A stretch of 64,000 nt of DNA, taken from Rotaria socialis. Lineage: Eukaryota > Rotifera > Eurotatoria > Philodinida > Philodinidae. The notes beneath the pieces were generated by a model. It worked only from the letters and a program-made list of their open reading frames with translations. It had not been told where the DNA came from and searched no databases. The DNA lies in NCBI GenBank assembly GCA_905331475.1, contig CAJNYU010003753.1, positions 1-64,000 on the forward strand. The letters are read 5' to 3'. A program made the translations under genes and the position numbers. Position 1 is the first letter of the stretch, and each line of letters starts with the position of its first letter. This document shows, piece by piece, positions 48,599-60,058 of this stretch.

Positions 48599-49640
48599 AT
48601 GGAAGAGATCAATGAAGAGGAGCGTGATGATGATGTCAGCCAGTTAATAACCCTTGATAGCGATGACTTTAAGATAATCTGGCTGCATAGTAACGAAACT
48701 TTAAAGGATGAAAATCGGTCATGGATCGAAACACGATTGTTTAAGATTTTCCCTACCGCTGAAATATTCTCAAATAGTGATTCGTGCCTACGCTTTTTGG
48801 AATCATTGCCAGCTGAAAGCAAGCTCGTGTTTCTGGGCAGCGGTGAGGATTGTGAGCGATTTAGAGAGGCAACAAAACATTTTCGTACGCATCAAAATTC
48901 GTGACGACGATGATGAAACAGAAGACTGTACACAGAAATAAAAGTATCAACAGACTATGGATACCTACGCTCTCATTTTGCTCTATAAAAAATCGGCTGA
49001 CAACTCATTTGATGATGCTCAAATTCGTTTAAGTACAGTTTTCGAACGACTGGCGAGCTTCGATGATCGGCAATGTTGTTTCGATTATATTGAATCTTCC
49101 ATTGATATTAGCACACCCATATTTCTGATTTTATTCAATCAGAAGAATGCACAGATTTCGGTAACCACGAGAAAGATCAGGACAATCTATCGCATGCACT
49201 CAGAAACTCTGTCACCGCCATCATCATTACAGCAACACTTTTACAATGTCGAACAAGTAATAATATCTCTACGTCGAGATATTCGTGCATTGATCGATGA
49301 TTTGCCTTTCAGCATAATTCAAAATTCTGTTCGACAACTAGATCCTATGCGTGCATCATATACATCCCTCATGGGATTTATGGATGTTTTCATCAGTCTG
49401 ACACGTAATGACGATCGAAAAATATCGCAACGGGATTTCTTGGCCAGTTGTCGTGCTGCCTATATAGGCTCGTCAGTACAATTACGGGCGATCGATCAAT
49501 TTGCTCAAGAATATCAATCATTTGGACAAGCCATTGGATGGTATACACGTGATTCATTTGTCTATCATCTAGTGAATCAAGCATTGCGTTCACAGAATCC
49601 TGATATAATTCACAAATATCGCTTTTTTATCCATTGTTGA
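48599..49640 (+). pseudogene. Broken relative of the N-terminal module of the ART-TPR protein
   Basis: Two frames (48,599-48,904 and 48,957-49,640) resemble residues 20-260 of the intact protein at 57,662. FKIIWLHSNE and FSNSDSCLRFLESLPAE parallel SQLIWLDENF and YSDLEQCSDFMNSI. AIGWYTRDSFVYHLVNQALRSQNPDIIHKYRFFI parallels AIAWYTAECFLYKLLNKALRTENIELLVAFRFFI. The frames are offset and separated by a stop, and I found no intron that joins them in phase. The second frame ends at TGA just where the ADP-ribosyltransferase domain would begin. It may be a decayed duplicate, or a two-exon gene whose splice I missed. Confidence 0.6.
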
Positions 49641-51502
49641 CGGTTTCTTGTTAAGAAAAATAAATTCTTAATTCAATTGATAAAAGAAAAATGCTGATTG
49701 CATCTTCGGAAGAATTCGAATATGTAATTTATTCGATTGTTTGCAAATATGAGACAATAGATTTATTGTTAGAGAATACTTTTTTCTTACTTAAAAAAAC
49801 GACTGTTGGCTTCGTTCAACGTCAGAAATATTCGAAAATGGTGTAGAAAGGCTGGCCGATTGTTGGGCACCCAGTGGTATAGCTGAGATAGTCGATCGAC
49901 CTTTAGCATATTTTTTGGTTAGAATAGACGAAAACTATTTACGTATGTAATTAAGAAATAAAAATTGTCTAGATCTTACTGCAAAAGGGTTATTCCTTTT
50001 ATCTAAAACCTTCACGTTATGACGATTGATATTAATTGATGGTTGAACAGTATTAGCGCGAATAATTGACATCGTTGAGTTTCTCAGGAAAAAAGTAAGC
50101 AAAGTATTCACAAGACTCTCGAATAAAATTTCTATTAAATGCTGCCGCAAACTAAATTCTCTAAGAAATATATATATTTTCTATTTGTACTTTGAGCTTC
50201 AGAGTGTAAGCATGAATTTTCTTCTCTAACACAATACGTCATGGATAATAATTTTGTTTACAAAAAAGAAAATTCAAATGCATAATATGAAAATTTTCTT
50301 TCATGAAATCAATGTAAAAGAAATTTAACCAAGAAAAGATGAACTGTAACTTAAGGTCACATTAACGTTCGTGCAAATAACCTAACAATTTTTCAACTGG
50401 ATTCATCTTATTTAAAGATAAATATATATATGAGTGGTTTTTTCAAACATAATTGTTATCCAATAAAATACTGAAAAACGATTTATGAAAATTATGTAGG
50501 CATATTTTTAGCTGATGGGAATGTGGTTGACCCACACACCCTCGCATTGAAGATATGATAAAATTGACTGAGGTGGTCGGAGTTCGAAATCTGCATTTAA
50601 CCACTAGATTCAATCGTTGAAACAATATTATTAGTTTTTAAATGCTAAGCTCGATCGTATCAAATTAATAATCATATTTGTCCACAGAAGATAGAATCAT
50701 TCTTTCAAGTGTCATACATTTATCCCTACACCTTGTTTCAGCTCTATTCTCAATTACAATCATCGGAGAATAATTAATGGTTTGCAATTCATGCCAAAAT
50801 CTATAACTTTCTTTCCTGATTAAAATGAAATATTTGATATTGTGAATCATGAATACAACCCACAACAATAAATTCGACACAAGCACATCAAATTTCATAA
50901 AATCAACTGATTTTCTCGAATGATCACACTTAGCTCAAGGATTCAGTACTCCTCATAAACACCAGTCCATTGACCAATTCTGTTAAAATACTTAATAATC
51001 ATATAATAATATAACAAACAAAATCTTTATATTGTATAAACAGAAAAAAAAACAAAAGTGCATCTTTAAAGTCCTTACAAGGACTAAGCTAAATAGTAAA
51101 TTCCATGTATTACGATACATCATTTTCATAAGGCTAAGACGATAGACAAACACACAGAAGAGCACAGACAACGCGAACGAGTAGAAAAAAATATATAAGA
51201 ACAATGATAATAAATGAATTCTAACTAAGAATATTATTCATTTTTCGTTTTTTTCAATCAATATATATATATAGAATGAACAAACTAAATCTACGTATAG
51301 ATATAGCGAGAGAAGTGAATGTCATAAGCTCAATATCGAATACATAAAGATGTCTTTATCAAAAAAAAAAAGAGGAAAAGAAAAATATACATAGAAATAT
51401 TTTCGAGTATTAATTTTGTTTTTAGTCATTACAAACAATTGAAGATCAGCAACAACGAAATGCAAGTATCCGATAAAAGAAAAGGGAAAGTTCGTAGGGT
51501 TT
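49641..51502. other. Gene-less stretch
   Basis: No supported gene. A short CCCACACACCCTCGC tract at 50,530-50,544 weakly resembles the telomere-like tracts. Confidence 0.4.
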
Positions 51503-54500
51503 TTATTTCTTTCGGCGAGTTATTCGAGATGTTGAAATAGCAGCAATGTCGACTTTAACTGTTGTTTCGGTTTCTTTTCGTTCTAGAAAAACAACAATAG
51601 AATGATGCTTGTTAGTAAATAAATCAATCTACCTTTGAGTAAATTAGTTTCAAGTTTAATGAGTAAAGCAATAAGATCGGCCTTTCGAACACCTTTTGGA
51701 ATATTTTCACCGTGTGTAGTTAAGCGTGTTTTGAGCTCAGCAACAGTTAATCCTTGAATCTGGAAGAAAAAAATTTTGTAGAAAAGGATTTGCAGAAAAA
51801 ATTCACTTTTACCTTCTCTCGTTCTTCTTGACTTAAATCAATCGGTATAATTTCAATCGGATCCGATACTATTTGAATTGTTTCTTCTTCATCAGCAGTA
51901 TTTAATCCTTCATCTTGTTCGGCATTATGTAATCGTCGTTTACTCTTTTTGATTGTTGATGTTGAACTTTTTCGTTTATTATTATTTATTGGTGGATTCG
52001 TTTCGGATGAATTTTTTTTCGATTTTTTCGAGGGTACTACTGGTTCGGAAGGTGATATAGACTTTATACTATTGCTTGACATTACTGGAGTTTTCGAACG
52101 ACTTCGTGTGGATAGAGGATCAGGTGATGGTACTAGAAAAATTCGATATCGATTTTAGACTCTCTAATTCAATATTCAGATCGATTAGGACTTACCTCGA
52201 ATAAGTTGTTTGGTTTCAAGTGTTTTTGTAGTTTTGACTCGTTTGCTAACTGGTTCAGTTGGGCTAGTTGTCGTTTCCGGTGGTGATGATTTTTTATTTG
52301 GTCGTTTTCTATTAACACGTTTTGTTTGTACAGGAGATGATGTAATAACAACAAGTTCTGGTTCTGAAGAAGACTTTTGTTCGTATCGATTAGAACGCTT
52401 TGGCATTTTTCTTTTCATTTCTATTGATTCAATGACTGGTATGTCCTCGGTATCGTGCTGTTCATTGTCTACGATAGGTTGACTAGTGATGATTGGTGAT
52501 TCAATCTAAATGAAAATCGAATTATGAAAGATGAAGATGAAAACTATTGAGCGAACCGTTTCTTCTGAACTATCATCATTTATTGTTATTGGAATGTGTT
52601 TTTTCTTTCTTGATATACCGGTCTTTTTTTTTGTTTTAATAATTTTTTTAACTTCATCTTCTGTATCTTCTTCATGTTCATTATCAGTTGGAACTTGTGG
52701 AATAGTTTCAATAGGATTTTCTTGTTTTGATAATTGTTCATTTTCTTCTAGTTTTTCTTTAGCTGCTAAACGCGCATCGGTCGATGGAGTAAATTGAAAG
52801 CGAACAGCTCGTCTTAAATGCATCATTGCTTTCGTATGTAGAGGTGTAACTTCTTGATGTTTTTCTTCTTCGATTGCTAGTGTTGATGATTTTTCGATTT
52901 GTTCAATTGCAATGGCAACTGGTGTCGTTTGGCAACTTGATGATGATGATGAACGTTTAACGATCGGTGTCGTTTGTTGTTCAGTTGTTTGAACATAACG
53001 AGGCCATGGTCGATCAAGACCGGGTGTTGTTTGTATACTGATATCAACAAGACGTGGTCGACGTTCAGGTGAAGTTTGAATACTTTCATGGCAAACAACT
53101 GGAACTAGAAAAGAAGAAATAGTGATTAGTGGAAGTTCGACTGGATAGTTTGTCACGGTTGAAAATTACGTTCAATAGGAATATCAACTTGTTGTTCTTT
53201 ATCGGACATTTCGATTTCATCTACCGATGTATTTATATTGAATTGTTGTGGAGCCGTTGTTAACACTTGTTCTTGTTCACCAATAGAAACCATTTGTAAG
53301 GACTTAGCTCTGATCGATGGTGTCGATGATTGTAATGGTTTAATACTTCGTCGTGGAGATAGATTCGATGATAAACGGTCACTTTTTCGTACGGTTATTA
53401 TTGGTGTTGGATTTGGTGATGGCGATGCTGAACCAGCTAAAGATTTTTGTAAAATAATCGGTGGTCCTTCACTGATGATTGTTGCATTTGTTGATAAAAC
53501 AGATAGCATAGGTTTTAATGACGACGATGGAAATGACGAAAGACTTGTGTTTCCTGATGAAAGTTCTTTCTCTTCTTCGCTTATTGTTGCTTGTTGTTCA
53601 GGAATGCAAGGAATTACCGAACGAGTTGTGCGCGCGTGACTTCGACGATTTGCTAGTATTGAACGGCGACGTTCTGATGAACGAGTTGCTCGCATTGTTG
53701 GTGTAGTATAACTATATTCACGGGATAGAGTTGGCATTATTAAACATGTTGGTGTTGGCGAATCTTGTTGATTGGATACAAATGATGATGAACAAGATGC
53801 ACTACGATCAGCTTCATCAGCACTGCTTGGTGATGGTTGTGTTATATCTTTCGATGTTGTAAGATTAAGAGTAATACCAGCAGCTGGTTCTGGTTCATCG
53901 TCTTCAGGTATACTAACCACCTCAACGAGTTCCGTCTGTGAATGATCATCACTTGGTTTTGTTTCTGAACCTAGAAAATTTGACAATTGAAAATAATAGT
54001 AAAAGCGAATGTCATATAAATCGGTTTCTATCAAAAATCTTTCTAGCTGAGACTTTCTACAAACGTACTTGATTCGTTGACTTGTTCCATAGTTGAATTT
54101 TCTGTGACTGGAACTGTTGAAGTTCGTACAACACTCGAACGTAGCACCCGTGATGATCGTCTTGGCTCGGATGCATTTGCAGTTAAATTCATCTTACCTA
54201 AATAGAGTTTACTGAAATTTGGAAAAAAACGGACTATTTAACTTTACTTGTTTTTGCTAATGGTGATTCAGTTTTAACGAGTTGAGATAATCGTCCACTT
54301 GTACGAGCTTTAATCAATGCACGAAACGCAACATCAGCACTTGTTGGTGGACGAATTGTTATAATCGGTTGGTAAAAAGCATCCTCATTTCGTGTTTCGT
54401 TTTTCGTATCTGTTGTATTATTTGCAAAATCATTCAATTCAAACGAAAAATTACTATCATCCGTATTTGTGTCATCTTTCGGCGTTTCTTGTTTTTCATT

Positions 54501-55630
54501 ATCATCATCGGTAAAATGAAAGCTGTCTTCTGTACTGTTTGTACTATTTTGAAATGATTCTTGATTAGAAATAACTGTTCCAGCCATCGATGATGGTTCT
54601 TCCGTATCACTATTATCAACTACAAATGGTGGCGGAATGGTTGAATTCATACTTGGCTCTGTTATACTTTCAATGGTTGGCATAACAAGAATATTTTGTG
54701 ATGACGGTAAACTTCCGCCGCCTTGTGGTGCATAACTTACATACAATGATGCTGTTGTTTGATTAATTAATTCAGTTGGTGTTACCATTGTTAACGAAAG
54801 AGATTCATGATTGCTTTTTGGTGATTCATGTGCTGTTGTTAACATTGTTATATTTTGAGTTATCGAACCTAAACCTAATAGATGTTCGAGTGCACGAAAG
54901 GATTCATCGGATGGTTCAGTTGGATGACGTTTTGCTGGTTGTCTAAAATCGAAGGTACAAAATGACACATTTAGGTGTTTTTTTTTCTTCTATGAAAGGT
55001 GATAATCGTAATTAGAACTTACTGTGTAGATGTCATTATAGCATTATAATCATTTTCTTTTTCTGATTCATTTAATGCTGATGGAATATTGATTGATGTT
55101 TGTTGTTCAATAGTGAATGTTGATGATTTACGCATTAATGATGGCTGATTGATAAGTATTTCTTTTACAATAATTTCATCTTCTATCTCAGGACTAGTGC
55201 TTGGAATTGTTGGTAATGTTGAACGTGTTAATTCATTATGATGACAAGGTGATTTAACTGAACTTCGTTGTGATTCATAGTTATCATCGACTATTGTTTG
55301 TTCAGTATACCAAATCGGTTGAAGGCTTGTTTGTCGATTAGGACTATTTTCTACTGCTACTGTTGGAATGAGATTCGTATCTGTGGGTATTTCATCGTGT
55401 CCAAGAAGTTTTAATGGCGTACGAGTTTGTTGTAATTTTGGAAAGCTTTCCTTAAATTCAAGATATGTAATTGATTTCTTTGTTGTTGCTGCTGAAGCCA
55501 TACGATCAGCCTGTTCAATTGGCCCGAGGCTTATATCACTAGAATTATGAAACGAAAATATTTATTGATGATGAAAATCAAATCAAACTAACCAAACATA
55601 TGGACTAGTTGATGATAGATGTACAAGCAT
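51503..55630 (-). CDS. Large disordered nuclear protein with C-terminal SAP domain
   Basis: Ten exons join in frame to 1,187 residues: 55630-55593, 55538-55023, 54942-54248, 54197-54069, 53970-53170, 53104-52557, 52505-52196, 52132-51813, 51759-51633 and 51582-51503; introns are mostly 50-100 nt. Nearly all of it is Ser/Thr/Pro/Glu-rich and disordered. Basic clusters (KRKMPKRS, RVNRKRPNKK, KKSKRRLHN) look like nuclear localisation signals. Exon 9 encodes a SAP motif (LTVAELKTRLTTHG then KGVRKADLIALL), a helix-turn-helix that binds A+T-rich scaffold DNA. The protein ends in a basic SRITRRKK tail. A chromatin or chromosome-scaffold role is likely; I could not tie it to a named gene. Confidence 0.75.
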
Positions 55631-56513
55631 TTTGAATTTAATTGAAGAAATTAATTAGAGGAATTCTTCAATAAGTATCATGAAACTTTGTTCTAGAAAT
55701 ACAGAAATAAACAACATGTGTCTGATATTGTACACTATTATAGAACGATCGGTCAGTGAAATCATTGTCATAATGATTTTAAGGAGCGATCTTTGTATGT
55801 TCCCGGCGAGATAATCTTCCAATGAAATAATTGAGAATCTTTTCTCTATTCTAACACGATGTCGCCACTATCGTTTTGATCAAGTTTTGACCGAATACAT
55901 GTCAAACAGTTGCTACGATGAAATTTTCATGTTTTAAATGGATAAAATGATTCGATTCTTATCTAATATTTTCAGAAAAATAAATTTCGAATAGTATCGG
56001 CTTGATTAGACGAATAAATTGCGCATTTCTTTTGTTTAGAATATAGTTTAAAAATTGAAAAACTCATCCCATCATATATTTTTTCATTCTCAATAGCTGA
56101 CGTGATGGAAAATCTTTGAATAAGTTCTTTCTTTTACTTAAGAACTTAATCATATTATTTTTCAAATCATTTTTTTGAAGAAGTCGTGTATAACAGTACA
56201 ACTTGCTATGATGAAATTGCATTGTTTTCAATTAGAAAAAGATAAAATTCTTTATTTCGTGAAAATATGATCGGTGTTGTGCGATTTTAAAAGTCTGAAA
56301 ACTAGACGATTCTTTGTTTCTTAATATTTACCTATTTCACAAGTAATACGAGGGAAAGATATGTACACAAATATTGGTAACAGATAAGCACTCATCAATA
56401 CATAAATACGATTCCAAATTATTCTCTAGAATATATTTTATTTTGGATAAGTGAATAAAAAGAAAAGAAAAATCAAACCACACAGGATGAATAAAGAAAT
56501 CGTTCATGTTTTC

Positions 56514-57005
56514 TTAACAAGTATTCGAGATTATGTTGAATTTTGAGTAGCCAACAATAACATATTCCATTGCATATAAATTACTTTTGCTATCACATCG
56601 TATTCTCACGTTATACGGAAAAGTTCGTACGATAACTGTTGTTAAGCTCAAAGTACTTGGTGTCCATCGGATAATGTTGACGGTATCAACTGCAGGGTTA
56701 CCAAATCTCCTGATTTGACCAGAGATCTCCTGATTTTTGAACTTTTTCTCTGACAAAAAATCTCCAGATATAGTAACCAATAAGGAAATATATTTCCTTT
56801 AATTTTTGTCGAATCAAAATTGATTTTCAATTAAATAAACTATTTTATAGCATTTTCTTCTAGAAATCGATATAGTAACCACAGAAATATCTTTATTTTG
56901 AATGTTTTCTCCACCACTAGCTGATATTATTGAAGTATCACATTCATTTGATGGCGATTTTTCCTTACAAGTCGATTCATTAACTGTGAAAGCATACCAA
57001 CGCAT
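56514..57005 (-). pseudogene. Possible broken gene interrupted by a tiny MITE
   Basis: A 63-codon frame (57,005-56,814) with ATG and three Cys residues is followed, after frame changes, by a protein-like stretch (VDTVNIIRWTPS, VRTFPYNVRIRCDSKSNLYAMEYVIVGYSKF) ending in a stop. Between them sits the 83-bp inverted-repeat element at 56,696-56,778. No domain is recognised. It could also be one real exon with unrelated upstream sequence. Confidence 0.3.
56696..56778. mobile_element. 83-bp MITE-like inverted repeat
   Basis: The left end (GGTTACCAAATCTCCTGATTT) and the reverse complement of the right end (GGTTACTATATCTGGAGATTT) match at 16 of 21 positions, and the similarity continues to a shared CAGAG. 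The motif GATATAGTAACC recurs once more 100 bp downstream (56,867-56,878), so a partial duplication is possible. Confidence 0.45.
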
Positions 57006-57300
57006 TTTTCTCTATAGGCAAAATGATGTTTCATTTATCTAAACTATTTTTCCCATTGAGTTTTTCATTTTTCCGCTGCAAAGCCATTTTTACATTGGTT
57101 TGACGTTATTGGGGGAACGGGATATTCTCGCTACTGTTTTTTTGTTTAGTGTGTGTATCGTAAGGTTAGTTTTTAAGCATTTTTGACCTGAACGTCATTT
57201 TTCCGCTTGCAGCGAACATTTATGTCACCGATCAAATATTTGTCTAATCCTCTTTCACAAACCCTTGCAAGTATTTATTATTCTCCGTTCTGTTTTAGTG

Positions 57301-57307
57301 TATAAAA
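57301..57307 (+). promoter_or_regulatory. Candidate TATA box for the ART-TPR gene
   Basis: TATAAAA lies 355 bp before the ATG at 57,662. If used, the leader would be about 330 nt or contain an intron. It is the best TATA match in the spacer, but not proof of a promoter. Confidence 0.3.
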
Positions 57308-57661
57308 CCCTCGAACAGTGTAATCAATTGCATGAGAAGCAGCAGTAGAATAAAAAATGGTAATACTTGGGATTCATGTGATCAAATAGTGCTACTTAGG
57401 GGTCGTTCTCTTTTGAGTAAAACGTTGAAACATGCAAAATTGTGTACACACTTACCTTGAATATGCGCACCTGAATAGTTACTACATATAAAAATCAATA
57501 TTCAAGTCAATTCTAACACATCAACATTGTATCTCCATACATAGTCTTTTCTCAAAAAGACATTGATTCGCTTGTATTGTTCGCTTTGTCTTGTGGTTTA
57601 ACTGCTTAATGGAATGCTAATATAGTGAAGATGTCTCGATGACGAAATAAATCACCGTGTA

Positions 57662-60058
57662 ATGAGCACAGTTGTTTCCTCGGATAAGCGACGTGAAAGT
57701 ATTCTTCTACGCGAAGTAACGCAGAGCGGAGAACATTCTCAGCTGATCTGGCTCGATGAAAATTTCGATAATTCATCAGATTACCGTCGCGCACAATCAA
57801 TGTTACTGGAGTTCAATGCAACTCTTCAGTTCTACTCTGATTTAGAACAATGTAGCGATTTTATGAATTCAATCAAAAATGAACGAGTTATACTCATAAT
57901 TTCAGGTGAGTCGGCATGGCGTCTTCTTGAACAGATCTCCACTCATCCAATTATTGTTGCTATCTTGGTTTTCTGCACTAATCATCAAAAAGATCAATGG
58001 TTGATAAATCAATCTAAGAAAATCATCGGCATCTATACTGATCAAGAGTGCTTAAAAGAATCTATTCGACATATGATCACCCGTATAGAAAAACAGACAC
58101 TAGATTTCTACCTCTTCCATCAAAAACAAAGATTTGGTCGAAATTTAGCTAAAGAATCAGCGGCATTTCTGTGGCATCAAATGTTGATCTATGTACTAAA
58201 ACAAATGCCTCAAGATGAACAAACGAAAGATGATATGCTGAAAATATGCTGCAAGTATTATCGACATAGCAAAAAAGACTTGCAGAAGATCGAAGACTTT
58301 CGACTGAATTATTCAAGTGACAAGGCAATAGCATGGTATACAGCTGAATGCTTTTTATACAAACTATTGAACAAGGCACTTCGTACCGAAAATATCGAAC
58401 TTCTAGTAGCATTTCGGTTCTTCATTATTGATCTATGTGCTGCCCTTGAAAGAGAAAGGCGCTATTTGAAGGATCAGCTTCCTCTTTTTCTATATCGGGG
58501 AATACAAATTCGAACGGAAGAACTTGTAAAATTGCAGCAAAACGAAGGTGAAATCATTTCGATGAACGGATTCCTATCTACCTCTCGTAATATTCATGTA
58601 GCACTTGCATTTGCTGGACAAAGCCTGCCTTCAGATGATTTTCAAGCAGTCATATTTGAAATCACAGCGGATCCTTCATTGGCTACTATAGCATTCGCTG
58701 ATATACAAAGCAAGGCTCAAATAAAAGACGAAGAAGAAGTTCTTTTTAATCTTAATGCTGTCTTCAAAATTGGATCTATCACCTTTAATTCAACGACGAA
58801 TATCTGGAGCGTGAAACTGACTGCTACTGACGAAGGATCAGAAAAAGTTCAAGCGTATATGATATGGATAAAGCAAGAACTGGATGAACACACGCCACTC
58901 ATATATTTTGGCCGTATTCTACTTTTCGAGTTGGGCCAGGTAGATCAAGCGAAGAGATATTACGAGATGTTGCTTAAGTCGCTGTCATATGATCATGCAG
59001 ATATTGCATCTATTTACAACAGTATTGGACATGTCTATCGTTGCAGTTGTGATCTGAATTTAGCTTTGAAGCATTTCGAATTAGCCTATGAGATTCGTCG
59101 AAAGCGACTACTGCCTGATCATCCTCACATTGCTGGTTCGCTCTATAATTTAGGCGACATTAACATACGCATAGGAAACTACGACCGAGCTCTCAAATAT
59201 TATCAAGAGGTGCTCGATATAGATGAAAAAAACTACCCTGGTAGTCATCACATTAAAGCTGGCACGATTAAAAATATTGGTCGTGTGTACACTTATAAAT
59301 ATGACTTTTATAATGCTTCCGTTAATCTGTTTCGTGCTTTTGACATGTTTAAACGTGCCCTGCCGCCTGATCATCCACATATTGCTCGATGCCTCGGTTG
59401 TATTGGAAACATGTATGAAAAGAAGGGTGAATTCGACCGCGCAATCAACTATTATCATCAACAGTTAAATATGGAAGAACAATGTTGGCCACCAGACCAT
59501 CCTAATTGCTGGGCGAATCTTGATGCGGTTGTCAATACTTATAAAAAAATGAACAATATTAAAAAAGCGTTGGATATTTGTCAAGAAAAGCTCAATGTTC
59601 TGAAGAATACATTGGGAGAAACCCATCCTTGTATTTCTCGAACGCTGATAATCATGGCCAACGCACTCTCGGATGAGAATCCAAATGAAGCCATCAAACA
59701 CTATGAACAAGTTGTGTCAATAATACAACAGACCACATTGGCTGAACCTCTTCTAATGGCTAAGTGTTTTACATCGATGAGCTGCTTATATAGGCGACAG
59801 GACATGTTAGAAGATGCGATGCTATTCGAACTCAAAGCCCTTGACCTTAATCGTCAAACATTGCCATCTGATCACACACATTTTGCGAAAAACTTAAGAA
59901 ATATTGGTATTTATTATCGAAGCATGAATAACCGGTCACAAGCATTACGCTACTTCAATGACAGCATGTCCATTTATAGAGCACACTACGGCCCAGATCA
60001 TGAGGACGTGAAAATAGTCCAGACAGATATCAATGAACTAAATGAGAATCAGGTATAA
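57662..60058 (+). CDS. ADP-ribosyltransferase fused to kinesin-light-chain-like TPR repeats
   Basis: An intron-less 798-residue protein with three parts. Residues 1-265 are a mixed alpha/beta module beginning SQLIWLDE, not assigned to a known family. Residues about 270-400 are an arginine-type ADP-ribosyltransferase domain with all three signature elements: Arg279 (YRG), Ser306-Thr307-Ser308 (GFLSTS) and Glu357-x-Glu359 (DEEEV). Residues about 410-795 hold some eight to nine TPRs of the 42-residue kinesin-light-chain type, each ending in a PDHPHIA-like loop. The enzyme would use NAD+ to modify arginines on targets chosen by the TPR scaffold. There is no signal or membrane span, so it is probably cytosolic. 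Catalytic residues are complete, so activity is plausible. Targets are unknown. Confidence 0.88.
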   Translation: MSTVVSSDKRRESILLREVTQSGEHSQLIWLDENFDNSSDYRRAQSMLLEFNATLQFYSDLEQCSDFMNSIKNERVILIISGESAWRLLEQISTHPIIVAILVFCTNHQKDQWLINQSKKIIGIYTDQECLKESIRHMITRIEKQTLDFYLFHQKQRFGRNLAKESAAFLWHQMLIYVLKQMPQDEQTKDDMLKICCKYYRHSKKDLQKIEDFRLNYSSDKAIAWYTAECFLYKLLNKALRTENIELLVAFRFFIIDLCAALERERRYLKDQLPLFLYRGIQIRTEELVKLQQNEGEIISMNGFLSTSRNIHVALAFAGQSLPSDDFQAVIFEITADPSLATIAFADIQSKAQIKDEEEVLFNLNAVFKIGSITFNSTTNIWSVKLTATDEGSEKVQAYMIWIKQELDEHTPLIYFGRILLFELGQVDQAKRYYEMLLKSLSYDHADIASIYNSIGHVYRCSCDLNLALKHFELAYEIRRKRLLPDHPHIAGSLYNLGDINIRIGNYDRALKYYQEVLDIDEKNYPGSHHIKAGTIKNIGRVYTYKYDFYNASVNLFRAFDMFKRALPPDHPHIARCLGCIGNMYEKKGEFDRAINYYHQQLNMEEQCWPPDHPNCWANLDAVVNTYKKMNNIKKALDICQEKLNVLKNTLGETHPCISRTLIIMANALSDENPNEAIKHYEQVVSIIQQTTLAEPLLMAKCFTSMSCLYRRQDMLEDAMLFELKALDLNRQTLPSDHTHFAKNLRNIGIYYRSMNNRSQALRYFNDSMSIYRAHYGPDHEDVKIVQTDINELNENQV

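Noticed and set aside
52531..53706. Several plus-strand open frames opposite the SAP gene
   Set aside because: Antisense shadows of exons in a disordered Ser/Thr-rich gene.
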